A stretch of DNA of 55,394 nt from J084 sp964471405 (lineage in GTDB: Bacteria > Pseudomonadota > Alphaproteobacteria > Sphingomonadales > Rhodothalassiaceae). This document shows, in pieces, positions 26,396-35,076 of the stretch. Both the position numbers and the translations under genes were made by a program. The notes under the pieces were generated by a model, which was not told the origin of the DNA, did no database searches, and saw only the letters and a list, made by a program, of their open reading frames with translations. The stretch covers positions 1 through 55,394 of the forward strand of contig CAYYGH010000009.1 of the NCBI GenBank assembly GCA_964471405.1, written 5' to 3'. Every line of letters starts with the position of its first letter. Position 1 is the first letter of the stretch.

Positions 26396-28255
26396 ATGGA
26401 AGCCGTCCTGGCCATGACGAGCGTGCATCTGTGGGTGTCGCTCGCGATCATCCTCCTTGGCATCGCCGCCTATGCCTGGGGGCGCTGGCCGATGGAGACG
26501 GTCTCGCTTGCGATCATCGTGGCCCTGCTGCTGTTCTTCCACTTCTTTCCCCTCCCGGCCGAGGCCGTCGATGGCAGCCCCTTGACGACGCGGCGCCTGC
26601 TGAGCGGATTTTCCGATCCCGCCCTGATCGCCATCATTGCGCTTCTGGTGATGGGGCAGGCGCTTGTACATGCCGGAGCGCTGGATGAGCCGGTGCGCCG
26701 CCTGCTTGCGGTCGCCCGCAACGCCCCGCGTCTTGTGATGCGCGGGATCCTGGCCATCGTATTCGCGGTCTCCGGTTTCCTCAACAACACGCCGGTGGTG
26801 GCCGTTTTCATTCCCATTCTCTCGGCCATCTCGCGCAAGCTCGACGTCAATCCCTCCCGGATGATGATCCCGCTTTCCTATGCGGCCATCCTGGGCGGCA
26901 ATCTGACCATCATCGGATCAAGCGCCAATCTCCTGGTGGCCGGCGTCTACATGAGCATCACGGGCGAGCGGCTCGGCTTCTTTTCGATCACCCTGCCGGG
27001 GCTGATCATCGGGCTTGTCGGCTTCCTTTACGTCGCCTTTCTCGCCCCCCGCCTGCTGCGGGACCGCGTGCCGCTGATCAGCGGGATGAGCCGGGTCGCC
27101 AAGCAGTTCATCGTTCAGTTCGAGGTGCCGCCAGGCAGTTCGCTGGAAGGGGCGAAGGCGGTCTCGGGGCTGTTTCCCGCCCTCACGCATCTGACCGTGC
27201 GCGCCATTCACCGCGGTGATGAAACCCTGCTGCCGCCCTTCGACAATATCGCCCTCGCCGCCGGAGACATCGTCATCGCTGCTGCGACCCGCGAAGCGCT
27301 GACCGAGATGATGGCGAAGGATCCGGGGCTGATCCATCTGCTCTGGCGGCGTGGCGGGGTGGCCGGCGAGGAAATCGAAGGCGAATCCCCTCTGCCCGAG
27401 GACCGCATGCTTGCCGAGGTCATGATCGCTCCCGCCTCGCGACTTCAGGGCCGCACGCTTGAGCAGGTGGGCTTCCGCTCGCTCACCAACTGCATCGTGC
27501 TCGGCATTCAGCGCCGGTCGCGGATGATCCGCTCACATATTTCCGAACTCGTGCTTGAGCCGGGAGACGTGCTCCTGCTGCTCGGCCGGCGCGAGGACAT
27601 CATGGCGCTGCGCGGCAATCGCGACCTGCTGCTGCTTGAATGGTCGGCCGCCGATTTCCCGATGGTCGAGGCCGGACGGCTGGCGCTTGGCGTGTTCGCC
27701 GGGACGATCCTGCTGGCATCGACCGGCGTGCTGCCGATCACGATTGCCGCCCTGCTCGGCGTTCTCGTGATGCTGGCCGGCCGCTGCATCAATATCCGCC
27801 AGGCGGGCCGCGCCGTTGATGGCAAAGTGGTGCTGGTCATCGCGGCCGCCATCGCCATGGGCGAAACCATGCAGGCGACAGGGGGGGCGGAAGTCGTGGC
27901 CGAAGCCCTGCTCACGGCGCTCAAGGGCGCGGATCACCTGACCGTTCTTTCCGTCTTCTTTCTGGTGGTGATGCTGTTTACCAATCTGCTCTCCAACAAC
28001 GCGACAGCCGTGCTGTTTACGCCGATCGCGGTGGCGCTCGCCCAGCATCTGGGGATGGATCCGCGTCCCTTCGCCTTTGCGGTGATCTTCGCCTCCACGG
28101 CCGCTTTCGCGACACCCTTCGGCTACCAGACCAATCTGCTGGTCATGGCCCCCGGCCACTATCGCTTTGCGGATTTCCTGCGGGCGGGTGTGCCGCTGGC
28201 GATGATCGTCTGGCTCACCTTTACGCTGGTCGCGGCTGCGCTGTATGTTCCCTGA
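26396..28255 (+). CDS. SLC13/DASS-type permease with two RCK_C (TrkA-C) domains
   Basis: This 619-residue membrane transporter has about five hydrophobic helices at 1-200, including the SNT-like NNTPVVAVFIPI hairpin. Two cytoplasmic TrkA-C domains follow (about 230-305 and 330-410; note EPGDVLLLLGRREDI). The second membrane half (about 420-619) holds the matching NLLSNNATAVLFTPIAVA hairpin. SLC13-family carriers couple Na+ to di/tricarboxylate or sulfate uptake. Those with inserted TrkA-C domains are often annotated as sulfate or unknown-anion permeases. The substrate is open. The ATG at 26396 has only a weak ribosome site, so a start a few codons downstream (MTSVHLW) is possible. Confidence 0.85.
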   Translation: MEAVLAMTSVHLWVSLAIILLGIAAYAWGRWPMETVSLAIIVALLLFFHFFPLPAEAVDGSPLTTRRLLSGFSDPALIAIIALLVMGQALVHAGALDEPVRRLLAVARNAPRLVMRGILAIVFAVSGFLNNTPVVAVFIPILSAISRKLDVNPSRMMIPLSYAAILGGNLTIIGSSANLLVAGVYMSITGERLGFFSITLPGLIIGLVGFLYVAFLAPRLLRDRVPLISGMSRVAKQFIVQFEVPPGSSLEGAKAVSGLFPALTHLTVRAIHRGDETLLPPFDNIALAAGDIVIAAATREALTEMMAKDPGLIHLLWRRGGVAGEEIEGESPLPEDRMLAEVMIAPASRLQGRTLEQVGFRSLTNCIVLGIQRRSRMIRSHISELVLEPGDVLLLLGRREDIMALRGNRDLLLLEWSAADFPMVEAGRLALGVFAGTILLASTGVLPITIAALLGVLVMLAGRCINIRQAGRAVDGKVVLVIAAAIAMGETMQATGGAEVVAEALLTALKGADHLTVLSVFFLVVMLFTNLLSNNATAVLFTPIAVALAQHLGMDPRPFAFAVIFASTAAFATPFGYQTNLLVMAPGHYRFADFLRAGVPLAMIVWLTFTLVAAALYVP

Positions 28256-28343
28256 GATCCCGCCCGGGCCTTGCCGCAATGCCGTTGGTAAAGGCAAAGG
28301 TGGGGACGCGCAAAGCGGCCGTTCAGGAATGCCGAGGTGCACG

Positions 28344-29102
28344 GTGACCAGCGAGGCGTTTCGCTTTCCCAAATTCTTCGTGACCGTGGCAAGCCCCTGC
28401 CCCTATCTGCCGGGACGCTTTGAGCGCAAGCTGTTTACCGAGCTTGTCGGCGAGGAGGCCGCGCTGCTTCACGATTCTCTGGCTCAGGTGGGATTCCGGC
28501 GCAGTCAGCGGATCGCCTACCGGCCGGCCTGTGATGCGTGTTCCGCCTGTCTGTCGGTGCGCATTCCGGTTGCGGACTATGTCTTCACGCGCCGTGACCG
28601 GCGGATTTTGCGTCGGAACGCCGATCTGGCTGCGCAGACCATCACACCGGCAAAGGCGACACCCGAGCAATACCGGCTCCTGATGCGCTATCTGCATGCA
28701 CGCCACGCCGACGGCGAGATGACCGACATGAGCTATCCGGAATACCGGGAAATGGTGGAAAACTCGCCGATCGCGACCGAACTGGTGGTCTATCGCCTTC
28801 TTAAAGGAGAGGAGCAGCCGTTGCTTGCGGCCACCATTACCGACCCGATGGCGGACGGGCTGTCGATGGTCTACAGCTTCTATGAACCGACGGCGGCGCG
28901 CCGGTCGCTGGGGCGGTTCATGATTCTCGACCACATCCGGCGGGCGCGCCGCAGGGGGCTTGCCCATGTCTACCTCGGCTACTGGGTCGAGGACAGCCCC
29001 AAAATGGCCTACAAGGCCGAATTCCGGCCGCTTGAGATCCTCATCGGCCAGCAGTGGCGGCGATTTGCGGAATGGGAAAGGATGGAGGGGCGGCAAGGAT
29101 GA
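28344..29102 (+). CDS. bpt: Aspartate/glutamate leucyltransferase (Bpt/ATE family)
   Basis: This is about 252 residues. Bpt transfers Leu from Leu-tRNA to N-terminal Asp or Glu of proteins, creating an N-degron for ClpS/ClpAP. Family text is abundant: SPCPYLPGRFERKLFTEL, the Cys cluster C-D-A-C-S-A-C and the C-terminal HVYLGYWVEDSPKMAYKAEFRPLE. The GTG at 28344 has GAGGTG upstream and gives the usual short N-terminus; the ATG at 28329 is an alternative. The stop overlaps the next start by four bases. Confidence 0.9.
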   Translation: MTSEAFRFPKFFVTVASPCPYLPGRFERKLFTELVGEEAALLHDSLAQVGFRRSQRIAYRPACDACSACLSVRIPVADYVFTRRDRRILRRNADLAAQTITPAKATPEQYRLLMRYLHARHADGEMTDMSYPEYREMVENSPIATELVVYRLLKGEEQPLLAATITDPMADGLSMVYSFYEPTAARRSLGRFMILDHIRRARRRGLAHVYLGYWVEDSPKMAYKAEFRPLEILIGQQWRRFAEWERMEGRQG

Positions 29103-30358
29103 GCGGGAAGAAAGGCTCGGATCACGCGCACGAGGCAGGCCCTGCGCCGGGCCGTCCGGAAACGGGTGATCATGACAGCGGTGAGGAGACGGCCCGTCGG
29201 AGCCGGCGTGCCGTGCTCATCAGCTTCGGCCTGGGAGCGGGAGCCGTCGGTGTGGGCACCGTCGCCAGTCTTGTGACCGCTTCCGGACGGAGCGGGCGCT
29301 CCGCTCCCCGTCCCGGTGCTCCGGCCGTGCTTTCGGCCCGCAATGCGCCGCGGCAGCTCAAGATGGTCACCACCTGGCCGAAGAATTTCCCCGGTCTGGG
29401 AACGGGCGCCGTGCGCTTCGCACGCCGGATCGAGGAGATGAGCGGCGGCGCCATCGCGGTCACCGTCTATGCAGCCGGCGAGCTGGTCCCGGCGCTGCAG
29501 GCCTTCGACGCGGTCTCCCAAGGCAAGGCCGACATGTATCATGCCGCCGAATACTACTGGCAGGGGCGATCGCTGGCCTTCAACTTCTTTGCCGCCGTGC
29601 CGATGGGGCTGCTGGCCCGCGAGCTCAATGCCTGGGTGCATTTCGGCGGTGGCCAGGAGCTGTGGGACGAACTGGCCGCCCGCTTCTCCATCAAGCCGAT
29701 GCTGGCCGGCAATACGGGGCCGCAGATGGGCGGCTGGTTCAAGAAGCCCATCCGCTCGCTTGCCGACTTTCAGGGCCTGCGGATGCGCATCCCGGGACTG
29801 GGTGGCGAGGTCGTCAAGCGAATGGGAGGCACGCCGGTCACCAAGGCCGGCGGCGAACTGTTCCAGGCTCTGGATCAGGGAAACATCGATGCTACCGAAT
29901 GGGTCGGCCCCTGGAACGACATGGCCTTTGCCCTGCACACCATCGCCGACTACTACTATTACCCCGGCTTTCACGAGCCCGGCACGGGGCTGTCCTGCGG
30001 CATCAATCGGAAGCTGTGGGACAGCCTGGATCCGGCCGAGCAGGCCGTCATCCGCTCGGCGGCGGCGGCAGAGACCATGGTCATGCATGCCGAGTTCGAG
30101 CATGAGAATGCGCTGGCGCTCCAGCGCCTGCTCAAGATTCCGCGGATTACCATCGCCCCCTTTCCCGAGGACGTCCAGGCTGCCATGGCCCGCCTGTCGG
30201 CCGCGGTGCTGGAGGAGGTCGCCGAGCGCGATCCCTTCACCCGCCGCGTCTATGAAAGCTTCCTGTCAGCCCGCAGCCGCTCGATGGCCTGGGGGCGGAT
30301 CTCGGAAGAGGCCTTCGCACATGCCCGGCGGCTGGCGACGGACACGGCTGAAGGATAG
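29099..30358 (+). CDS. Tat-exported TRAP-type solute-binding protein (DctP family)
   Basis: This 419-residue periplasmic receptor has a long polar N-terminus leading to a twin-arginine-type signal (RRSRRAVLISFGLGAGAVG, about 36-54). The mature domain begins at QLKMVTTWPKNFPGLGTGA and contains the family's DFQGLRMRIPGLGG and DATEWVGPWND segments. It is related to TRAP receptors for 2-oxo or aromatic acids. No DctQ or DctM membrane subunit is in the window, so it is an orphan or pairs with distant genes. Its ATGA start overlaps bpt. Confidence 0.88.
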   Translation: MSGKKGSDHAHEAGPAPGRPETGDHDSGEETARRSRRAVLISFGLGAGAVGVGTVASLVTASGRSGRSAPRPGAPAVLSARNAPRQLKMVTTWPKNFPGLGTGAVRFARRIEEMSGGAIAVTVYAAGELVPALQAFDAVSQGKADMYHAAEYYWQGRSLAFNFFAAVPMGLLARELNAWVHFGGGQELWDELAARFSIKPMLAGNTGPQMGGWFKKPIRSLADFQGLRMRIPGLGGEVVKRMGGTPVTKAGGELFQALDQGNIDATEWVGPWNDMAFALHTIADYYYYPGFHEPGTGLSCGINRKLWDSLDPAEQAVIRSAAAAETMVMHAEFEHENALALQRLLKIPRITIAPFPEDVQAAMARLSAAVLEEVAERDPFTRRVYESFLSARSRSMAWGRISEEAFAHARRLATDTAEG

Positions 30359-30454
30359 CGGCTGCGGCCGGCCGCTGGCGGCGTTGCAGGCAACCGCCGG
30401 GTCCAGGGAAAAAGGGCGTGGGCGCCCGATCGGCGAACCAGTCGTCCCCGCAGG

Positions 30455-31348
30455 CTACAGGCCGAAGCGCCTCCAGAACGCCTCCTCTTCCAGGGCGGCC
30501 AGCGTTTCGGGAACGACATCCGCCCCGACCTGCGGCCAGCGGGCATCCGCGGATTGCCGGCCGGCCGCACGCGGAGCCAGCACGGGCCGCAGCAGATCGC
30601 TGAAGCGGCGCCGGCGCACCGGAACGGGCCGCAGGCGGATGTCCCGGCCGAATCGGGTTCGCAACACCTCCTCCAAGTCACCGATGCCATCGATGAGGCC
30701 AAGCGCCCGGGCCTCCTCGGCCAGCCAGACATCGCCACTGAAGACGAGCTCGGCCTTCTCCTCCCGCAGGCGTCGCCCCCGGCGCTCCTCGACCTGACGA
30801 CGGAACCAGGCATGCAACCGCTCCTGCAACCCCGCAAGCCAGGCGACATCCTCCTTGCGCTCGGGCAGAAAGGGGTCAAGGCGCATCTTGGCCGGTGCGC
30901 TTGCATGCACACGCCGCTCGATCCCCAAGCGGGCGATGGCCCGGTCAAAGCCGAAGCCGGCCGAAAGCACGCCAATGGATCCCACAAGCGAGGCAGGATG
31001 CGCAAAAATCTCATCAGCCGCCAGCGCCACCAGATAGCCTCCCGAGGCCGCAACATCCTCCACAAAGGCCAGAAGCGGCACATGATGGCGGGTCGCCAGA
31101 CGCCGCAGATGGCGCATGATCAGCGCCGCCTGTACCGGCGTTCCGCCCGGGGAATTGACGACAAGGGCCACCGCCTTCAGCCCCGCCATCCGGAAGGCCG
31201 CCTCGATGCGGGGGCGCAGGACCTCGAACGACAGACCTCCCCGCAGCCGCTCTGCCGGCATGAGCGGGCCATCAACCCTGACCACCGCCACCACGGGATG
31301 GGCGCGTCCGAAGAGCTTCGCAATCCGGTAAGTGATCCGCCCCAGCAT
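30455..31348 (-). CDS. S49-family (SppA-like) serine peptidase
   Basis: This is a 297-residue single-domain S49 peptidase. The nucleophile is S102 in DVAASGGYLVALAADEIFA and the general base Lys is K154 in SAPAKMRLDPF, the Ser-Lys dyad of SppA/SohB proteins. V-N-S-P-G-G-T at 64-70 forms the oxyanion region. It lacks a clear signal peptide and has only a weakly hydrophobic N-terminus, so it may be membrane-associated from the cytoplasm. ATG 31348 has GAGG at correct spacing. It is the last gene of the minus-strand set with the TrmN6-like and DUF2007 genes. Confidence 0.87.
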   Translation of the reverse strand: MLGRITYRIAKLFGRAHPVVAVVRVDGPLMPAERLRGGLSFEVLRPRIEAAFRMAGLKAVALVVNSPGGTPVQAALIMRHLRRLATRHHVPLLAFVEDVAASGGYLVALAADEIFAHPASLVGSIGVLSAGFGFDRAIARLGIERRVHASAPAKMRLDPFLPERKEDVAWLAGLQERLHAWFRRQVEERRGRRLREEKAELVFSGDVWLAEEARALGLIDGIGDLEEVLRTRFGRDIRLRPVPVRRRRFSDLLRPVLAPRAAGRQSADARWPQVGADVVPETLAALEEEAFWRRFGL

Positions 31349-31434
31349 CTGCGCCTCTTTCCACCATGGACCGGCTGCGCGAGAGAGCATTGAGGCGCTC
31401 TTCACATGCAGCCCGTCCCTTTCCCCCGTTCCTT

Positions 31435-32250
31435 CTAGCGCGCACCGGGCAGCGGCGAAAGGGCGTCGCCTGCCCGCAGGATGCGTTCGGCTTCGGCCGT
31501 AAAGCGACCATCGTCTTCATGCAGACACAGAGCAGGCAGAAGAGTGAAAGGCCCGCGGGCGTTCTTGCGCGCCCACACGATCACGCGCCGGGCAGGCTCC
31601 TCGGAGCGGGGTTGAACGGGAAGCACGGAGATCGCCCCGAAGTGCCGTCGCGGCCGGAGGAGGGTGATAATTTCGTCCAGCCGGTCCGCCCGGTGGATCA
31701 GCACCAGCCGCCCCCGCGCCGCCAGCAGCTCATGGGCCGTCCGAATCCAGTGCCCCAGCATGCTTTCCTCTTCCACGAACGCCCGACGCCGCAGCGGATC
31801 CGGCGGGGCATCCGCCCGGCCGGCTGCAAGATAGGGCGGATTGAAGAATACGAGATCGAATGGCGCCGCGGCCCGGATGGCCGGCGGCGGATCGGCAACA
31901 TCGCCCTGCACGAAGCGGCAGCGATCCTGGAGCCGGTTGCAGGCGGCATTCTCCCGGGCCAGCCGCACCAACGATGCCTCACGCTCCAGCCCCGTAAAGG
32001 AGACCTCTTCCAACCGAACGGCCGCACAGAGAGTGACCGCTCCGACACCGGCTCCCAGTTCCAACGCCCGTGCCCCGGCCTTCGCGTCGAGAGCCGCGGC
32101 AAGCAGCAGACTGTCCACCGCCACCCGTGCACCCTGACGCGGCTGGCGGATTACGATGCGCCCCCCAAGCAGAGCATCACGGCTGGTTGCCGCCATCCCG
32201 GCCTCGGCCCCGCCCCGGGTGCGGTCGGAGGAACGGGCGCCCGCGCTCAC
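31435..32250 (-). CDS. TrmN6/YfiC-like tRNA (adenine-N6) methyltransferase
   Basis: This 271-residue class I SAM methyltransferase has motif I ALELGAGVGAVTL (62-74) and the amino-methylating N-P-P-Y (137-140) typical of N6-adenine or N5-glutamine modification. The early text GGRIVIRQPRQGARVAVDSLLLAAAL matches the YfiC/TrmN6 group, which modifies A37 of tRNA1(Val). The start overlaps the DUF2007 stop by four bases; a later in-frame ATG at residue 19 is an alternative. The alphaproteobacterial member's exact target is not established here. Confidence 0.82.
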   Translation of the reverse strand: MSAGARSSDRTRGGAEAGMAATSRDALLGGRIVIRQPRQGARVAVDSLLLAAALDAKAGARALELGAGVGAVTLCAAVRLEEVSFTGLEREASLVRLARENAACNRLQDRCRFVQGDVADPPPAIRAAAPFDLVFFNPPYLAAGRADAPPDPLRRRAFVEEESMLGHWIRTAHELLAARGRLVLIHRADRLDEIITLLRPRRHFGAISVLPVQPRSEEPARRVIVWARKNARGPFTLLPALCLHEDDGRFTAEAERILRAGDALSPLPGAR

Positions 32251-32477
32251 CGCTCGTCCTCCTCCAGTTCCCGGCCGAGTCCTTCACGCGCGAGCAGGCG
32301 GCGGGCGGCCCACCAGTCCTCATCCGCCACCATCAGGCGGCGCGGCAGGGCGCCGATCGAGCCGTCGAGCACGCTCATGTGCTCGTCCAGCACGACGAAC
32401 CCGATCCCCGCGCCCGCCAGCAGCGCCCGGGCCTTGCTCAGGACCACCAGATCATTCGTGCGCAGAAGAAGACGCAT
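32247..32477 (-). CDS. DUF2007 family small protein
   Basis: This is a 76-residue protein with an alpha/beta layout: N-terminal LLRTNDLVVLSKARALLAGAGI, then VVLDEHMSVLDGSIGALPRRLMV and a final helix. It matches the DUF2007 ('putative signal transducing') domain, a small ACT/PII-like fold of unknown function. It is frequently next to this methyltransferase gene in Alphaproteobacteria and here overlaps it by ATGA. Divergent from the prenyl synthase gene across about 200 bases. Confidence 0.8.
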   Translation of the reverse strand: MRLLLRTNDLVVLSKARALLAGAGIGFVVLDEHMSVLDGSIGALPRRLMVADEDWWAARRLLAREGLGRELEEDER

Positions 32478-32673
32478 CCTCCTCCCTCCACTTGAGAAGG
32501 CCCGCCGCGGTCGCTCCTTCCTTCGTTGAGCGCGGCGCTCTGCCGCTTGCCGTTCGCCACGAGATCCTTATAAGCTGCGCAGGGAGGACTTGCGCAAGTC
32601 GGGACGCATCCTCCCCTGCAGGCGCAGGAAACGATGGCCGCCGTCCCCTTGCGGGGTGAAAGAACAGGATGTG

Positions 32674-33693
32674 ATGGCTGAAGTCACCGCGATACCGCGC
32701 AACAAGAGAACGCATGAGGAAGCGCTCGAACGGCTCCATCGGCTGGTCGCGGATGACATGGCCGAAGTCAATGCCACGATCCTTCAGCGCATGCAGAGCC
32801 CCGTGGCCCTGATCCCCCAGCTGGCCGGTCATCTGATCGCCTCTGGCGGCAAGCGGCTGCGGCCGATGCTGACATTGGCCTGCGCCCGGCTGGTCGGCTA
32901 TGAGGGGCTCAGACACACGCGGCTGGCCGCCTGCGTCGAATTCATCCATACGGCCACGCTGCTTCATGATGACGTGGTGGACGAAAGCCGGCTGAGGCGC
33001 GGGCGCGAATCGGCCAATGCGCTCTGGGGCAACAAGCCGAGCGTGCTGGTGGGCGACTTTCTCTTCGCCCGCGCTTTCGAGCTGATGGTCGAGGACGGCT
33101 CGCTCAAGGTCTTGAAGGTGCTCTCGCGCGCGGCCGCCATCATTGCGGAGGGAGAGGTGCTGCAGCTGGCCACCAGCAACGATCTTGCCACCGGCGAGGA
33201 GGACTATCTCAAGGTCATCAGCGCGAAGACGGCCGCGCTGTTCGAGGCGGCCACCCAGATCGGCGCGATCGTCGCCGAGCGGCCGCGCGAGGAGGAAGAG
33301 GCCTTGGCGGCATTCGGTCGCAATCTCGGGATCGCCTTTCAGTTGGTGGACGATGCGCTCGACTATTCCGCCCGGGAGGCCACGCTGGGCAAGCGCATCG
33401 GAGACGATTTTCGCGAGGGCAAGATCACCCTGCCCGTGATTCTGGCCTATCTGCGCGGCAGCGAAGATGAGCGCGCCTTCTGGCGGCGCAGCATGGAGAA
33501 GCTGGAGCAGACGGACTCCGATCTTGCCCATGCCATGGAACTGCTCACCCGTCACCACGCGCTCAGCGATACCATTGCCCGGGCACGCCATTATGGCGCG
33601 GTGGCAAAGGACGCACTCGGGCGGTTCCCGGAATCGGCCATCAAGAGTGCGCTTGTGGACATCGTCGATTTCTGCATCGATCGTGCCTTCTGA
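32674..33693 (+). CDS. ispB: Long-chain trans-polyprenyl diphosphate synthase
   Basis: This 339-residue enzyme chains isopentenyl units for the quinone side chain. It has G-G-K-R-L-R-P (58-64), the first Asp-rich motif L-L-H-D-D-V-V-D (97-103) and the second, V-D-D-A-L-D-Y (225-231). The ATG at 32674 gives the standard length; it follows AGGA. The residue before the first Asp motif region (T-A-T-L-L-H) is small, as in long-chain synthases, so octa- or decaprenyl product is likely but its exact length is not predictable. Confidence 0.92.
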   Translation: MAEVTAIPRNKRTHEEALERLHRLVADDMAEVNATILQRMQSPVALIPQLAGHLIASGGKRLRPMLTLACARLVGYEGLRHTRLAACVEFIHTATLLHDDVVDESRLRRGRESANALWGNKPSVLVGDFLFARAFELMVEDGSLKVLKVLSRAAAIIAEGEVLQLATSNDLATGEEDYLKVISAKTAALFEAATQIGAIVAERPREEEEALAAFGRNLGIAFQLVDDALDYSAREATLGKRIGDDFREGKITLPVILAYLRGSEDERAFWRRSMEKLEQTDSDLAHAMELLTRHHALSDTIARARHYGAVAKDALGRFPESAIKSALVDIVDFCIDRAF

Positions 33694-33832
33694 AGACGAA
33701 TTCTGGAAAGCGCCCTACCCATCGTGCCCCGCTCCCGCTGGCCACGCCAGGATGCAGCGGATAAGGCGGCCTTGGGACGGGTCCTTCCCGCCATCGACAG
33801 CCATGGATCATGGATGGCGGGCCTGCACCCTT

Positions 33833-34246
33833 TCATGCGATGGCAATCCGCTTGTCCGGCGGGGTTTTCACGATCGGCCCGGGCTCCCTCTTCTCCCCCA
33901 GCCAGCGGGCGAGCGCCTGGGCCACCTCTGCGACCGTGCCCTTCACGCGGCCCAGATTCTGCCCCCCCTTGGCAAGGGCTTCCCGCGTCCCCTCCTCGGC
34001 CTCCAGGGCATGAAGGGTGCCAAGCAGAGGATCCGGTCGCGCAATGACGACAAGTCTTGCCTGCTGCTGGCCCGCCGCACACAGCCGGTGCAGCCAGGCC
34101 AGAACAGCAGCCGGTTCGTCATTGAGCGCAAGGATGCGCTCCTCACCCTCTTCCGCCGGTCTGCCCAGCCGGATTTCCCACTGCGCCTCGCCCCTTTCGG
34201 AATCCGGCCCCAGCTCCACGACAAACAGCAGCCTGCAGCCCGCCAT
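33833..34246 (-). CDS. Hypothetical 137-residue protein
   Basis: I do not recognise the family. The ATG at 34246 was chosen because GGGAGGATC sits at ideal distance. The protein is soluble-looking and acidic in its first half: hydrophobic strand CRLLFVVEL, then helix-rich sequence with AAVLAWLHRLCAAG, a second strand A-R-L-V-V-I-A-R-P-D-P-L-L-G-T-L, and a C-terminal helix E-V-A-Q-A-L-A-R-W-L. The layout recalls the host-attachment (AtsE-type) fold, with a strand followed by a short 'P-x-x-L-G-x-L' loop, but the match is too weak to name. It is convergent with the prenyl synthase gene and divergent from the thioesterase gene. Confidence 0.55.
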   Translation of the reverse strand: MAGCRLLFVVELGPDSERGEAQWEIRLGRPAEEGEERILALNDEPAAVLAWLHRLCAAGQQQARLVVIARPDPLLGTLHALEAEEGTREALAKGGQNLGRVKGTVAEVAQALARWLGEKREPGPIVKTPPDKRIAIA

Positions 34247-34481
34247 CTGGATCCTCCCTGCTGCTCCCCGATGCCCGTGGACGCCGTTTCCCCATTCCGA
34301 CGCGGCAAGGATGCGGGAGCCAGCCTGAACGCTCGCTGAACATGCGTGCGAAGGCCGTCGAGACGGGCCCGAGGCCGTCTTGACCCCCACTTGCAGCTGC
34401 CGCCAAAAGAAAGGGGCAGCGGGGCGATGGTCTGCAGACGGCGTCCCCGGTCGGAACATGGGCAGCGTGGAAGGCGGGAGA

Positions 34482-34958
34482 ATGACGAGGGCAGAGGACC
34501 GGCATGACGGCGAGGATCCGCAGGCGCTGGCCGAGGCCGCCGCGCAGGCGATGTGGGAGCGTGATGCCGCTTCCCAGCGGCTTGGCATGGTGATCGAGGA
34601 AATCCGCCCCGGCCATGCCCGTCTGCGGATGCGCGTGCGGGAAGACATGGTCAACGGCCATGCGATCTGCCATGGCGGCTATATCTTCACTCTGGCCGAT
34701 TCGGCCTTCGCATTCGCCTGCAACTCCTATGACGTGACGACGGTGGCCGCCCACTGCGAGATCAGCTTCCTGGCGCCGGCGCGGCTGGGTGATGACCTCG
34801 TCGCCGAAGCCGAGGAACGCCACCGCCGGGGCAGAAGCGGAATCTATGATGTCACCGTGCGCACCGCCTCCGGAGAGATGATCGCCCTGTTTCGCGGCTG
34901 GTCGCGCAGCATCGGAGGATCGGTGCGCGCCGGCGAGGCGGGCACCCCCCGCCGCTGA
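34482..34958 (+). CDS. paaI: PaaI-like hotdog thioesterase
   Basis: This 158-residue protein has the hotdog-fold core: D-M-V-N-G-H-A-I-C-H-G-G-Y-I-F-T-L-A-D-S-A-F-A-F (about 59-82) with the catalytic N-G/H-G-G-x-x-x-x-L-x-D motif of PaaI. PaaI hydrolyses ring-hydroxylated phenylacetyl-CoA as a safety valve of the aerobic phenylacetate pathway. No other paa genes are in the window, so a general acyl-CoA thioesterase role is equally possible. The ATG at 34482 has AAGG at good spacing; 34458 is an alternative. Confidence 0.82.
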   Translation: MTRAEDRHDGEDPQALAEAAAQAMWERDAASQRLGMVIEEIRPGHARLRMRVREDMVNGHAICHGGYIFTLADSAFAFACNSYDVTTVAAHCEISFLAPARLGDDLVAEAEERHRRGRSGIYDVTVRTASGEMIALFRGWSRSIGGSVRAGEAGTPRR

Positions 34959-35076
34959 CCCCACCGGCCTTCCCGTCTTCCCCCTCTCCTGTCGTGCCCG
35001 TCGCAAGCCGGATCGGTTTCTGCTATCCTGATTGCTCGACTTGCAAGCCTGACGGGTCGGGAACGGGAGAGGTGGA

